In this document: positions 43,784-54,662 of the stretch, piece by piece
Numbering within the stretch: the stretch's first letter is position 1
Layout of the letters: the number at the start of each line of letters is the position of its first letter
Source: Ctenosaura bakeri
Lineage: Eukaryota > Chordata > Lepidosauria > Squamata > Iguanidae
Direction: 5' to 3'
Length of the DNA stretch: 64,000 bases
Assembly (NCBI GenBank): GCA_948474755.1
Contig: CAOLHI010000354.1
Span: 248,001 to 312,000, forward strand
Notes under the pieces: generated by a model
Database searches by the model: none
The model's input: the letters and a program-made list of their open reading frames with translations, nothing else
What the model was told of the DNA's origin: nothing
Translations under genes and position numbers: made by a program

Positions 43784-45639
43784 ATGGCTTGGTCAAGTAA
43801 CACTGGAATGGGTTTGAGGGAAGGTTATTGTGTCCTTGCCAGACCCCACACCCCTTCTGCTACCCCTGCCCCAGTGTGGCCAATATCACTCAAAAGATTT
43901 TATTTTTAAAACCTTTTCCATCCCCTGCCCCCAAAACCTCTCCCACATACCTCTTTGGGTACATAGGGGCAACTTTTCTTTGCATCCTCCATCAGGTCTA
44001 GAGCTAGGAGAGGCTTTTACTGAAGAAATTCTGGATTACTTACTGGTTCAATAAAATCCTCTCCTGGTCCAAAAACAGACTGGGAGTGGGAAAATGTGCA
44101 GAATTTGCTTCTCAAGTCTCCTAAGTTGTGTGGAGGGCATTTTTAGTTTTTAAAAAATAGGATTTTATTTTAGAAAAGTTGGAGGGCTGGGAACCCCAAA
44201 AACAATATAGGAGGGATGCAAGCAGAAAAAGAATTTTCAGTTTTCTTTTCTTTTTAAAAAGGGAACTCATTTTAAAACCTGAGATACAAGACAAAACATG
44301 CAGGCTCTCTTCATTTTCTGAGCCAATATCCTGCTCCCATTTTGAATGTTTTTAGGTAAGGAATGAAATTATAGTAATTAATGGCGTTTAGGAAAGCAGA
44401 GCTGGCCAATTAGAGTAAAAGCAAAATAGAATGCACCTCCATTACCTATAGAAGAAATTTCCTGGTTCATTTTTAACTGGGAGAGTGGTTCTTCACTGAT
44501 ATAGCAATAATTTTGCCCTACAGGAAACAAAAAGTCCAATTGAGTTGTGATTGGGCATTCAAAAACAAAAGACATGTTCACAGTATTTCTAAGTTAGCTC
44601 TTATTTCATGCCAAGAAGTGTGTGTGTGTGTGTGTGTGTGTGCGTGCATGTGTGTTAAGACTGCAAAAACGTAAGCGGGAAAAAAAATACTGTGTCAGTG
44701 CCAACAAAGATAAAGTCTATCATCCTTGTGCCCATATTGTAGAGGCCAAGGTTGTGGGTAAAAGAACTTGGTTTGTGCCAAGCCCTGTAAACAGTTGTTT
44801 TGTTATTTATGGAGTTAGGTATACGATAATGATACAGCACACCCCAATGTTGTCACCCACATTTCTGCATTAGAACTAGGCTGCCATCTCTGTCTTTCTG
44901 AGAAGCTCCTCAAGGACAGGCAGGTACTACAAAGCCTGTGTTGGGGCTTTCCTGTTTGGAACAGTTGTATCTAGCTGGTTATGCCAAAAGAGGATTTTTC
45001 CCCCCAGTTAATCTTTGGGGGCAGGGGGAAGGTCATAAAAAATCTGCACATTTTTTCCTGTTCAGGACAGAAATAACTTGAGATGATATGAAATTAATGT
45101 GAAGAAGAAAGTAAAACTGACATTTTATTCCCTTCCTTGTAATACGTAGTTCAAAGGTGAAATACATTGTTAGCTGTTGGCTAATTCAGGAATTAAAGGT
45201 GTGCACACATATGCACGCACATTCATACTATGGCAACTGACTCCAACCTACATAAAGGCTACAGCAACAACACCACAGGCAGCAGGCCCATTTGTTTAGT
45301 TGTAGCAATTCACATTCATGCTGAGGAGAAAAACTATATAAATCTGCTACAGTACAGTTTTGCAAATCTTGAACAAAGTCATTCTGACTTTCTGCTGCAC
45401 CACAAAATATCACTTTCTTTTTGTCTTCCTTAAATTTCAAAAATTAGCCTAGGGTCCCATAGAGTTGAGCAGTTTTAGGTAAGTCAAGCAGCAAGACAGT
45501 TCTGTCTCCGTTTTCCACCTAGAATGGAGAGTCTGGGTATAAAACAGTGACAGAGCTGAAAGGCCGATGATTTGGAGCAGCCCTGCCCCTCCGGGATCTG
45601 TGTGCCATGCCAGCTGACTTACGCTTGCCAAGTCCCACC
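43784..45639. other. Unique sequence, 1.9 kb
   Basis: (TG)n at 44619-44655. No gene or repeat family recognised. Confidence 0.4.
44619..44655. repeat. (TG)n microsatellite
   Basis: About 12 pure TG units, then TGCGTGCATGTGTGT. Confidence 0.95.
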
Positions 45640-46090
45640 CCACTCCCTCCCCACTTAATTAACACAGCTACCACAACTTCGTTACCCCGAGCATGAAATA
45701 AAGCTAATGAATCATGTCATACTTCGAAGCCGCATTAGATTTGCAATTGACACACGCTTTTACATCTATGTCAGCACCCACCCTCTTGTATTTTTCCACT
45801 CCCCTCTGCCAGCAGAAGTCAGGGGCCTCACACTGCTTACCTGTCATTCAACAGAGGAATTTGCATGTTAGTTAAGCTGTTAGGCTGAGTAATTACCAAG
45901 AGGGTCAGCAGCTCCTCCCATCAAGCCAACATGTGGAGCTTAGCTTAACTGAGTGAGCAACTGACGTCTCTATGTGTCACATGAGGGTTTGGCAGCCATA
46001 TGAGGCGGAGAAGGGGGAATGCATGCCACTATGACTCAGGGCTAATTGTGCTCTTTTACTGTTGTTCAGGCAGCTTAATTAGAGAAACAG
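45640..46090. promoter_or_regulatory. Candidate conserved non-coding element (best in window)
   Basis: A 450-bp repeat-free block with clustered homeodomain- and bZIP-type motifs: TTAATTAA at 45655-45662, GCTAATGA near 45703, ATTTGCATG near 45860, GTAATTACC near 45890, GACGTC near 45963, TGACTCA at 46032-46038 and GCTTAATTAG near 46072. I recognise no repeat in it. The density of such sites is what one expects of a deeply conserved enhancer, but conservation has not been tested. Confidence 0.4.
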
Positions 46091-46615
46091 ACTGGCTCTT
46101 CAACTGCATGAATGGAGAGCATCACAATCAGTGGGGAGCGGGCAATCACTGCCTGCCAATAACGTAAACTATCATTCTCCACAAAACAGGGCTTCCCTGC
46201 AGCAGATATTTTGGGAAAGTGCCACAATTGTCCAGAAGATGTTTTTACCTCTTCCTCTGCAGTTTGGCACAAGGTAGGATATGTCCAAGTTTGCCAATGA
46301 GTTTCTGAACTTATGGTCACTCAGCTAAATATCCAGTGAATACAGACCTGTATCACTTTTGACCCAACAAGCCAGTCCACTGGCTGTACAGAATGTCCCA
46401 GCAGATGGGATATGTGGAGCAATCAAAGGAAGGGCTTTGCCAGTCACCTAATACTGAAAAAGCTCTGTGTCTGTGTGTCTATTGTCAGTCCTTGGGTTTG
46501 TGGGCTCAGTTCAGTTTGATGGGTGTCAAGAAACACAAAGCCTGTTTGCACCTTTCAGCAAGACCACAGAAAATCCATTCATACCCATGTAGATCAATAG
46601 TGTACGTAACTGAGA
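46091..46615. other. Unique sequence
   Basis: Nothing recognised. Confidence 0.35.
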
Positions 46616-46813
46616 GCCTTTCCACCCTACACTATTATAGTGCTATTATTCCACTTTCGACCTCCTGTGGAATCCTGGACCTTGTGGTTTACTGAGGCCA
46701 AACAGTTCCCTGGCCGAGAATTCTAAAGGCCCCTCCCTAAACTGCAAATCCCAGGATTCCGTAGGAGGTTGAAAGTGGAATAATACCACTGTAACAGTGT
46801 AGTGCGGAAAGGC
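46616..46813. mobile_element. GCCATTTC MITE (end variant GCCTTTCC)
   Basis: The left end gcctttccaccctacactat and the right end 'acagtgtagtgcggaaaggc' both carry CTTTCC instead of CATTTC, paired by a matching change on the other arm. Flanks TGAGA and CATTA do not match. Confidence 0.8.
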
Positions 46814-46986
46814 CATTAATGTTCTTTACACCAAGGGAAGGGAAGGAAACCTTTTTTAAAATCTACAAAGGACTGTTGACCAAGGAGGAGGGGGAACCAG
46901 TTGTTGAGTGGATCTATTAACAGGTGGAGCCAGAGAAGAAGTGGAAGAGGTGACTAAGTGAGCTAGGTGAGAGCCAAAAGTGGGAA
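46814..46986. other. Unique spacer
   Basis: Nothing recognised. Confidence 0.3.
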
Positions 46987-47120
46987 CACAGGGATATCTA
47001 GCACAAAAAAGTACCTAGGGTAAGCATGGAAGTTATACGCAAGGCTTTAGCTTTTTGCGCCTCCTTGACATCGGCGCCCAGGGCGTGTACCCTACTTGCC
47101 CCACCCTAGCTATGCCTCTG
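46987..47120. mobile_element. hAT-type MITE, third copy
   Basis: The ends 'cacagggatatctagcac' and 'ccctagctatgcctctg' are imperfect inverted repeats of the CAGTGGCGTAGC type. AGTGGGAA occurs at 46979-46986 and 47121-47128 and would be the 8-bp duplication. The copy is short and diverged. Confidence 0.6.
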
Positions 47121-47124
47121 AGTG

Positions 47125-47375
47125 GGAAAAACTCTAGCTTGTCTTGGGCAACTATGGTGAATCTGAGGGTCAATTTTCTGCCCCTAAGATGCTCTGGGGG
47201 CTGCACTGGACTGCCAAAAAAATGTTCCCTAGTAACCCTCAAAACAAAACCAGAAGTGGCCAGAAGTTCATTTCTATTTTTGAAAGTGTTCTTTAAAAAG
47301 TTAAACAGTGCAAGGGACTCCTGCAATCCTCCCTTTTTTAAAAGTACTTTTAAAACTTTTTTTAAAAAATAAATT
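47125..47375 (+). repeat. Unclassified repeat pair, copy B
   Basis: Aligns by eye with 21005-21265: tcaattttctgcccctaaga, 'tctgggggctgcactggac', 'tgccaaaaaaatg' and 'accagaagtggccagaag'. Ends in A- and T-rich runs. Unclassified. Confidence 0.5.
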
Positions 47376-47527
47376 GCTTCTTCTGGAGACCTACGTTGGC
47401 CAGAAAAGAGGCAGTTTGGTCAGATTGGACAAGTCAAAGACAAACATAGCCCAGGGTCAACTCTTGCTAGATTCATCCATCAGTATCACCTCTCTCTCTT
47501 TCTCTCTCTCTGGTTGTTCATGAGAAT
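47376..47527. other. Unique spacer with (CT) run
   Basis: A ctctctctttctctctctct run lies at 47491-47511. Confidence 0.35.
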
Positions 47528-47592
47528 TGGGGGAGCTAAAGGTTACCATAAGTCAGAAACTATTTGAAGGCACACAACAACAGCAACAAAAG
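47528..47592 (+). mobile_element. tRNA-derived SINE, 3' fragment
   Basis: Only the tail survives: 'ggttaccataagtcagaaac' and 'gaaggcacacaacaacagca'. The 5' part is absent, so this is a truncated insertion or a deletion remnant. Confidence 0.8.
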
Positions 47593-48099
47593 GTAAAGGA
47601 TCTTAGCTCTTCTGCTCATAATGCCTAATAATCTCTACTCTCTAGCTGCTCTCTCTAGCAACAGGAGCAAAAATTAGCTTGGCTGGCATTGTGGGTGAAT
47701 ATAATTGTTTGAAAGGCACTTGCCAGGAACTAGACAAGAATTTCTGCTGCTGCTATGCATGCCTAAATATTCTTGCCTGAATGGAGGCAGGCAGGAAGGA
47801 AAACAGCCACTCCAATTGTTGCTTATTCAGAAGACAGCTGGGATTTGTTGCCATCATCAGAGAAAGAGAAGGTTTCCCTGTGCTTTTGCCATCACCTCCC
47901 GAGAGGGGGGTGCTAGGGGGTAGGGAAGGGTCTGCTGAAAATTCTGCCAACCTGGAACCAGCTCCAACTCACTTCCCCTGTTGCCAGGCAGACGGAGCAT
48001 AGCCACCCAGAGTGGGATGCTTCAGTGAATTTCATGAAATCTGATGAATCCAGAGTATGTGCCAAAGATTCCTCTCTCCAGATCTGCAGTGACTTAGAA
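47593..48099. other. Unique sequence
   Basis: No feature recognised. Confidence 0.35.
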
Positions 48100-48185
48100 T
48101 GGCTCAAACAGGGCCCTTTCTCTGCCCTACCCAGAGACGCCAGGGATTGAACCTGGGGCCTTTTGCATGCAAAGTATTATTTTTC
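48100..48185 (-). mobile_element. tRNA-derived SINE head, 'GGTTCAATCCCTGGCG' family
   Basis: The + strand agacgccagggattgaacct at 48133-48152 is the complement of a B box (AGGTTCAATCC) and following section; 'ttttgcatgcaaagta' is the complement of the tRNA-like anticodon arm. Related to 16960-17125. Only the head is preserved. Confidence 0.6.
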
Positions 48186-49009
48186 CATGGTTCTTTCTCT
48201 ACCAAGGCACTAGACAGAGTTGCTCTTTTCTTTTGTTCGCTTTGGCTTTCATGGCTTTAATTTTGGTCCACATGATGCAAGAGAAGACAGTGGATAAAAT
48301 GGCCAGTGGGTAATCTGGATATGAGGCTTAGCAGTGGGAACCTCACAGGCTGTTTAAGAGCATCTAAAGATTATCTATGAAGTCCGGAAACAGGTGCCTT
48401 GCAATAATTCTTCCAATAACTGACATATAGATCTTGAGCTTTCCTGAGTTCCAGCATTTATGTCCCACTAGGGATCTGATTCTGTGGCTATAACAGACTT
48501 CAATTTAGCCCCATTGCACCTATGAATTCACAAGGGAGCTTTGGGCAAGAAAATTTGCTTCTGAGTCATTTCTCCAACTGTAAAAGCAGAATAAAAAGGA
48601 ACTGCCCCACAAGTTCATTATGAGGACACAAATAAACGAAATAACATAAAGGAGAGATGATCCTTTTGTTTGTTAATATCAGTTTGCTTTTTGAGATAGA
48701 GTGTCTTGCTACAGATTAGAGTTCTGAAGATGCAATCTGTAAAAGAATTGTGTGTTTTGTGCATGAAACCAGGCAGAAAAGGTTAGAAAATAGGCAAGAG
48801 GGTCACAGAATCAATCACATGAGCACCAATAGCCTCTCTGTAGGCTAGAAAGAGTCTTAAAAATTATTTGACGTTGAACTGAGCCAGAAGCTTCTTCATC
48901 GAACCTTTTCAGGCTTTTGTTAGTCTCCTTCCATGGTGACATTATTATAAGAATTGCCATAGGATGCATTGCGTTGCATAGTTTCACACCTAATGAACAG
49001 CTAGAGCTA
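48186..49009. other. Unique sequence, 0.8 kb
   Basis: No gene or repeat family recognised. Confidence 0.35.
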
Positions 49010-49168
49010 GAAAAAGGGCCACAGTTGGCCAGGCTTCTGGGACTGATCCCTTGTCCAGTTCCTGACTTTTCTAGGCCTTTTCCAAAACAATAAAAAGCTA
49101 CTGCCAGTTTAGATCAACAGAGCTGAGCAAGATGGACCCATGGTTTGATCTGGGGTAAGGTAGTTTTG
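49010..49168 (+). repeat. Old SINE 3' fragment ('gagcaagatggacccatgg')
   Basis: The phrases gctgagcaagatggacccat, 'ggtttgatctgggg' and 'taaggtagtttt' match the 3' part of the 'GGTTCAATCCCTGGCATC' SINE as I know it ('ctgagctagatggacc...ggtctgactc...taaggcagcttc'). Head absent. Confidence 0.5.
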
Positions 49169-49171
49169 TGA

Positions 49172-49365
49172 GGGCCAGCCTGGTGTAGTGGTTTGAGCAT
49201 TCAATTATGACCTTAGAGATCAAGGTGTGATTCCCCACACAACCATGGGTGTGTCTAGTGGGTGACCTTGGGCGTGTCACATACCCTCAGCCCTAGAAAA
49301 CTTGTGATAGGTTCACCTTAGGGTCCTAACAAGTCGGAAATGAATTGAAGGCACACAACAATAAG
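49172..49365 (+). mobile_element. tRNA-derived SINE
   Basis: The head is gggccagcctggtgtagtgg, the B box near 49231 (TGTGATTCC) is decayed and the body has 'gggtgaccttgggcgtgtca'. The tail is 'gaaggcacacaacaataa'. It forms an inverted pair with the minus-strand copy 100 bp downstream. Confidence 0.88.
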
Positions 49366-49466
49366 GTAATTTTGTGGATTGCTTGGGAACAGCAAGAGTG
49401 ATAAACAGATAATGAAAAGTCAAGCTGATCTTCCTTGTTAATGTAAATGGAAAAATATTAATATAG

Positions 49467-49672
49467 GCATTGTTGTTATTCTTGTATGCCTTCAAATCGT
49501 TTCCAACTTATCATGACTTTAAGGAAAACCCATCATGGGGTTTTCTGCAGCTGAGAGTGTGTGACATGCCCAAGGTCAGCTGCTGAGTTTCCATGGCTGA
49601 GAGTGAAATCAAACCCTCGTCTTTGGGGTTCTAGTCCAACTTTCAAAGCATTACACCATGCTGGCTTACAAT
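49467..49672 (-). mobile_element. tRNA-derived SINE
   Basis: The + strand opens with the tail complement attcttgtatgccttcaaat and closes with the head complement 'cattacaccatgctggc'. It is an old copy with a lost middle section. Confidence 0.88.
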
Positions 49673-49959
49673 ATAGGCCATAGGTCTTCCCAAAATGTTA
49701 TGGCACATTGTGCCACAAAACTCATAATATACATTTGAGACTTCTAGCTTTCAGGATTTTTTTTCCCACTCGTATGATGTACACAAGATACAATGTATTA
49801 AATGCTATTTATTTCAAATACCCAAAGAATAGGTCATTTATTTCATGCAATGCATGGAAGTTTTTCTTTTTTTAATCTTTTACAAATAGCATTTGTTCAG
49901 AGAATAAATTACAATTGTTTGGAATGCTTAAACTTAAAAAAAGCTGTTCTTAAGGATTA
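49673..49959. other. AT-rich unique sequence
   Basis: Nothing recognised. Confidence 0.35.
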
Positions 49960-50210
49960 ATTTTTAAACAATTGAATCGTGAGTGTAATATGAATGTAGT
50001 TAAGATGATAAATGCAACTAATTTTCTCCCTCTATTAGCCCCTTTCATATGCTACTTACAAATGCCAGTCAAACTCGGCAATCCTTTCATTTTATTATTC
50101 AGTGATGAGGTAGCTAGATTAAAAATACATGATGGCATTTTCCGAGTTGGATTTATAAGTACCATGACTGTTTAATTTTGGCCTGCCATTAGCTATAAAT
50201 GGGAGAAAGT
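49960..50210. promoter_or_regulatory. Candidate conserved non-coding element
   Basis: Unique AT-rich sequence with CAACTAATTTTC near 50016, CATATGC near 50047, TTTATTATTCAG near 50093 and GTTTAATTTTGGC near 50172. No repeat is recognised. The call is weak inference. Confidence 0.3.
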
Positions 50211-51184
50211 GTAGTTTGCAGACTAAAGACCACCAATGAAAAAAAGAGGTTAGGATTTGAGTAGTACCTTCTGTAGTTGTGTCACCACATGCCATTTTCA
50301 AATTGCAGTGCTGAAATACTATGCCCAAATATCCATTGTTAGCTAGCAATGTAATTGTAGTGCAGGAATAATATGCAGTCAGTGGAAAAGTTCAAATTTT
50401 TAGATCTTTTAACAAATTTTAGCACCTGCTTTTATCCTTTCACCGTTTCTCCATTTTTCAACAGCTTCCATTCATCCAGAGCTGCAGTTCTTCTTTTTCT
50501 TCATTGTGCTTTATGGGAGTAAGTCCCATTGACTCAATGGGACCTAGGAAAAATTATACCTAGGTTTTACACATGCAGTGTTCTTGGCATTACAGTAAGG
50601 CTTTGTGTTTGGAGCACTTTGCTTTAGATGACATGTTAATTTGAATAATTGGGTTAACTAATTTTCTCTTTTCTTTTGGTGAATATAAGCAAAAGAGATG
50701 TAAACCAATTTAACAAAGCTAAAGTCTTAATGATGCCATATCAGCACAATTGAGCAAGCGGCTGGAAAGCATGTGGCATTTGCTATGTAAATTTAGCTGC
50801 AGTCCCATGTTCACCTTCCTGCACCTGGAGGTAAGTTCTCATGAACAAAAGTGTCTTCACTCCAGAGTAAACATGCTTAGGATTGCATTAAAAGCCATAA
50901 AACATTTTAAAATATCTAGATTAAAATAGCTTGATTAAGATACATGTTTAATCATTCAAATTAGTAGTCTTAACGTTTGGCTCAGGATTTAGGCAAGTGA
51001 AACAGGGCTGGTGGAAACAGACTCCCTTCTCCTGAGCACAGCCCCTCTAGCCCTGGCAAATGATCCATAGAGGATGGTGTGATCTTGTGAGGTGTGGTGG
51101 AGAAGAGGAGAGGAAAGAGCTAGAAAGCTATAAGCCACAAGTAACATTGCTAACTATAATTTTGGGGTCAGGAAGGGTGGAATA
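50211..51184. other. Unique sequence with old repeat traces
   Basis: Fragments at 50515-50565 (agtcccattgactcaatggg) and 50855-50900 (agagtaaacatgcttaggat) belong to the widespread 'actcaatgggacttac' squamate repeat. They may be the split remains of one insertion. No gene recognised. Confidence 0.45.
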
Positions 51185-51410
51185 AAGTTCCATTTTAAGA
51201 GTAATAAAGGAAGAGTAATAAAGGGGCCCTGTAGCATCTTTGAAACTAACTAAGAAAAAGAAATTTCTCACATAAGCTTTTGTGAAGTCTCTCCATCAGA
51301 TGCGTGGAATGAAGCCTTAGTGGATCTCTGTGTGTCCAATGAAACCGGCTGGCGCTCACAAAAGACTGTGCTGGAAATTTCTTTTTCTCTGTTAATCTCA
51401 TATCTTGGAA
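51185..51410. repeat. 'GTAGCATCTTTGAAACTAAC' repeat with inverted arms
   Basis: The left section ends aagaaaaagaaatttctc (51252-51269) and the right section has gaaatttctttttctct (51374-51390), near-exact reverse complements. Between them lie 'cataagcttttgtgaa' and 'catcagatgcgtggaatga', wording of an abundant reptile repeat. A diverged trace is at 52230-52330. Confidence 0.5.
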
Positions 51411-51680
51411 TACGAAGAGCAATGTTACTTTATTGGGGTAACAAGTGGTGGATTCCAATTATTTAAAAAATATGTGTATAAGGGCATTTTTAAGAGACAT
51501 TTTGAGAGAAAGTTCTCAGGTTTTCTACCATTCTCTTATCAGGTCTTTCTCCCCAAAAAGGTAACAGAAAGTAATGGAAAAGTAAGAGCGGTGCAACAAG
51601 TAGCACAACAACTTAATTTTTTTTCATTATCCCAATCAGTAAAAGGAATATGCTGCTTGGAGTAACAGAATGAATTACTT
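51411..51680 (+). repeat. Unclassified repeat pair, copy A
   Basis: Aligns by eye with 57960-58200: 'gggtaacaagtggtggatt', 'gggcatttttaagagacatt', 'aagttctcaggttttcta', 'ttctcttatcaggtcttt' and 'aaaaggtaac' in the same order. No coding signature. Confidence 0.5.
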
Positions 51681-51930
51681 CTGAAACATAACTTTTCAGG
51701 TTTTAGGAGAGGGATCCCCTGAAACCAGTGGAGGTATCTTCCGTAAGTAGAGCCCTTCTTTCAGATCCTGGACCCAGGACTTCATACTTCCAGCAAATAA
51801 ATAGCTTACTAATTTGATTCTAGTCTGGCCCTTAAAGACTTATTTCATCCCATTCCAAATACAATGTAGTAGGATGTCACTCCAACTTTGTGAACAGCAG
51901 CCATTTAGCTCTCCTCCGTTAAAAATTAGG
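51681..51930. other. Unique spacer
   Basis: Nothing recognised. Confidence 0.3.
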
Positions 51931-52131
51931 GCCATTTCCACACTATACTGTTATAGTGCTCTTATTCCGCTTTCAACCTCCTGTGGAATTCTGGGGTTTG
52001 TAGTTTACTGAGGCCAAAGAGCTCTCTGGATGAGAATATTAAATGCCCTCTCCCTACACTGCAAACTCCAGGATTCCATAGGGTGTTGAAAGTTGAATAA
52101 TAGCACTATAACAGTGTAGTGTTAAAATGGC
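51931..52131. mobile_element. GCCATTTC MITE with perfect 5-bp duplication
   Basis: The left end gccatttccacactatactg and the right end 'acagtgtagtgttaaaatggc' pair. The target duplication TTAGG is at 51926-51930 and 52132-52136. The 201-bp length agrees with the copy at 39790. Confidence 0.9.
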
Positions 52132-52229
52132 TTAGGTCTCACACAGTCTGAGAGTTACAAGCTTAGCTATTTAAAAATTCAGTATTTCTAGATAAATATC
52201 TGGGGCTGGGTATCGTAGACACACATTAT

Positions 52230-52330
52230 GGATCATAGAAACAAAGGAATCCATGGTACTTTAAAGACTAACAAAGTTCATTGTGGAAAGAGTTTCATAG
52301 CCTAGATCCATAGGATAGATCCCAAATCAG
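52230..52330. repeat. Trace of the 'TTTAAAGACTAACAAAG' repeat
   Basis: The phrase tggtactttaaagactaaca followed by 'aagagtttcatagcctagat' resembles 51185-51410. It is short. Confidence 0.4.
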
Positions 52331-52445
52331 AACAGAATTCATTCTAGAAATGGGTATGTTACTGCATTTGCTAGCCCGGATTTGGGGCTGCTAGATATCA
52401 TTTTGATAACAATAATTTGGCTCTCTTCCACCACCCCTCTCCACA

Positions 52446-53242
52446 TGTTTGTGAGGCCCCCGGACAAGCAGAGAACTAGCCTCGGCCATCAAACGCTGTA
52501 ATACAGGCAGGCCAGAAATAGCCAGATCACCGCTTTAGGAGACCTCTCTGCAAACACCCTTATTATGTATGCACGCTGTTTACAAAGGACTCCCTGCTCC
52601 GAGCAGGCAATTTGGCAAGCTAAATACTCAACTGCCAAGCACTGAGCATTTGCATACTGGCTACTTCTTTGTCAATTCAGACTTAACTCAATCATGCTAA
52701 ATTTTGACCTTTCCAAAGCTTTGTCTTGCACCCGAAATTAATTGTTTTCCCCAAGTACGGAATAGCCTGCAGTTATATTTCTCCCTATAAAAACCCCTGA
52801 TTCCGAGACCTTCCTCGGATCGCTCCTGAGTTCCAGACCACCTTGCTGCCGCTTTGCTTGGCGAGCTTCCCCTCAGCTACATGTGCTGAGCCACATCAAA
52901 CCCCAGCATCGCTCTCTATTCTTCCAGGCTTCAGGACAGATTTCGTATCACCCAGTTCAACAATCCCTCTCAAAATCCCTCTATACCACTCCAACCTTTA
53001 CTTTCTTTAGTTACTTGTGTGATTGTGTGTTGCGTACACTGTTTGTCTATATTTAATAAAATCTCAATTATTCTTAAACTCCAGTTTGCTTCTTGGCTTG
53101 ACCTGACCTCGTAGACATTGGGTAAAAGATTCCACTGCATTACCCTGCCTCTTGTATTGCTAACTTGTGCGCTAGCTAATTTCCCCAAACTTAGTTAATT
53201 GAGAGCGCATATAGGTATCCCTCTCGGGATGCCCAGTAAACA
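52446..53242 (+). mobile_element. LTR of family B, older copy
   Basis: It begins TGTTTGTGAGG and ends CCAGTAAACA. It has TATAAAAA at 52786-52793 and AATAAA at 53055-53060. It aligns with the minus-strand LTR at 59506-60349: 'cgtagacattgggtaaaaga', 'ttaccctgcctcttgt', 'ctaatttcccc'. Just downstream of the TATA box both carry the stem-loop TTCCGAG-n-CTCGGA(A) (52801-52819 here). No internal retroviral sequence is attached, so it is a solo LTR. Target duplication not found. Confidence 0.7.
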
Positions 53243-54400
53243 GGGTAACAGGTAAGTGTTAGCCAGAACTATATTGGTTAACCCCACATAGACTGTGGAA
53301 TAACTTGCTGAAAGAGGAGTTGCCACACAGGCTAAATCCCAGTGGTTCAGTAGGTCTAGATGGAACTGTGAACAGAATTCAGGCCATAGTTTCATTCCAA
53401 ATTAGGTACATCTTATTTAGTAGCATTCCCAGTAAATGTAAAAGAGGCAATCTATGGGTGGGTTAATGCTTTTTTGGTGTAATGTTCTACTCTTTTTTTT
53501 CCCCTTTTTGGGATTTCATTCCAATTAAATGTTGAGTCAGAGGCAGGTATACTGGGTGAAAAGTCATATTCCTAAATATTCAGCTGTTCAAATAAGCTAT
53601 TCTTCTCTCTTTAAATGAAGGGGATGCTAAATCCAATTATTGCAATAGAATAGACTGCTTCTTAAACGAGCAAATATGACTCACCTCAAGGGACATTTGC
53701 GGTTGCCTGTAGCATCCCTGAAGCTAAAAATAAAGGTGCACTTTCCCTCTTCACTAAATTAAAACATACCAGGATTGATAGCATGAATGAAAGATGTCCC
53801 TGCCTGAAACCCCCAGTACTGGCTGGCTTTGCTAAAGTGCAAACTACTAATTGGTGTTGAAATTTTGAGCAAATAGGTAAAAAGGCAACTTCCAAGTAAC
53901 TGCTAGTAGATGATATAGGCTTCCTGCAGTGGCAGTTTGCTTTGTTTTGTTGCCATCTTTGGCTTCAAAAGCTGTTAATTTCAGCATGCAGTATGTAAAT
54001 ATCATTATGGTTGGCACTCAGCAGATAATGACATCACTATCAGAGTGGTGAATGGCTACACTGAGTATCTCTTAAGGGCTGCTTCAAAGTACAGATGCAT
54101 CCATCAGGAAGCCACAAAACAACCAGTCTTCCTGGTACATGCACCTTTTTAATGCACAGTTATCAGACTTGTTTGGGTATGTAACTGTTTTTTGTTTCAT
54201 TTGTATGTAGCCTTTCGCCCATTGTAGGACCCAAGGCAGCTCCCAAAGAGAATCAATTCAAGCATTAACAGTAAATTTTATTGTTCATTGCTGTTTGAGT
54301 GTCCAAAGTTGCCACATTTCCATAATGGGTTTATCTCAATTGTGGTCATGATGTTTTGACCTGAGCATGAAAAGTGAGTTTTTTGGATGTCAGCTCTTAG
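53243..54400. other. Unique sequence, 1.2 kb
   Basis: Poly-T at 53489-53507. No gene or repeat family recognised. Confidence 0.4.
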
Positions 54401-54475
54401 AACCATTTTTTGGATGACAATTCCCATCTCCTTTGAGGATTCTGGAAGTTGTTATCAAAAATGTCACATTTCTAT
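54401..54475. repeat. TTGGACTA-like foldback MITE, decayed
   Basis: 'ttttttggatgacaattccc' and 'ggattctggaagttgttatc' resemble the arms of the element at 421-515. Confidence 0.35.
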
Positions 54476-54538
54476 GCCAAAGTTTCAATATTGCTCAGCA
54501 CTCTTTGCTCCCTGGGCAGCAACTGCTTCTCAGCTCTG

Positions 54539-54630
54539 GCCATTTCTGCACTACATCCTTATAGTGCGATTATTCCACTTTCAACATCCTGTGGAATCCT
54601 GGGGTTTGCAGTTTAGGGAGGGGCCTCCCT
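54539..54630. mobile_element. GCCATTTC MITE, left half only
   Basis: The left half gccatttctgcactacatcc ... 'gtttagggaggggcc' is intact and then stops. The right arm is missing, so it is a deletion derivative. Confidence 0.8.
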
Positions 54631-54662
54631 AAAGCTTTAAATCTTAAAGCTTTCTTCTTTTG

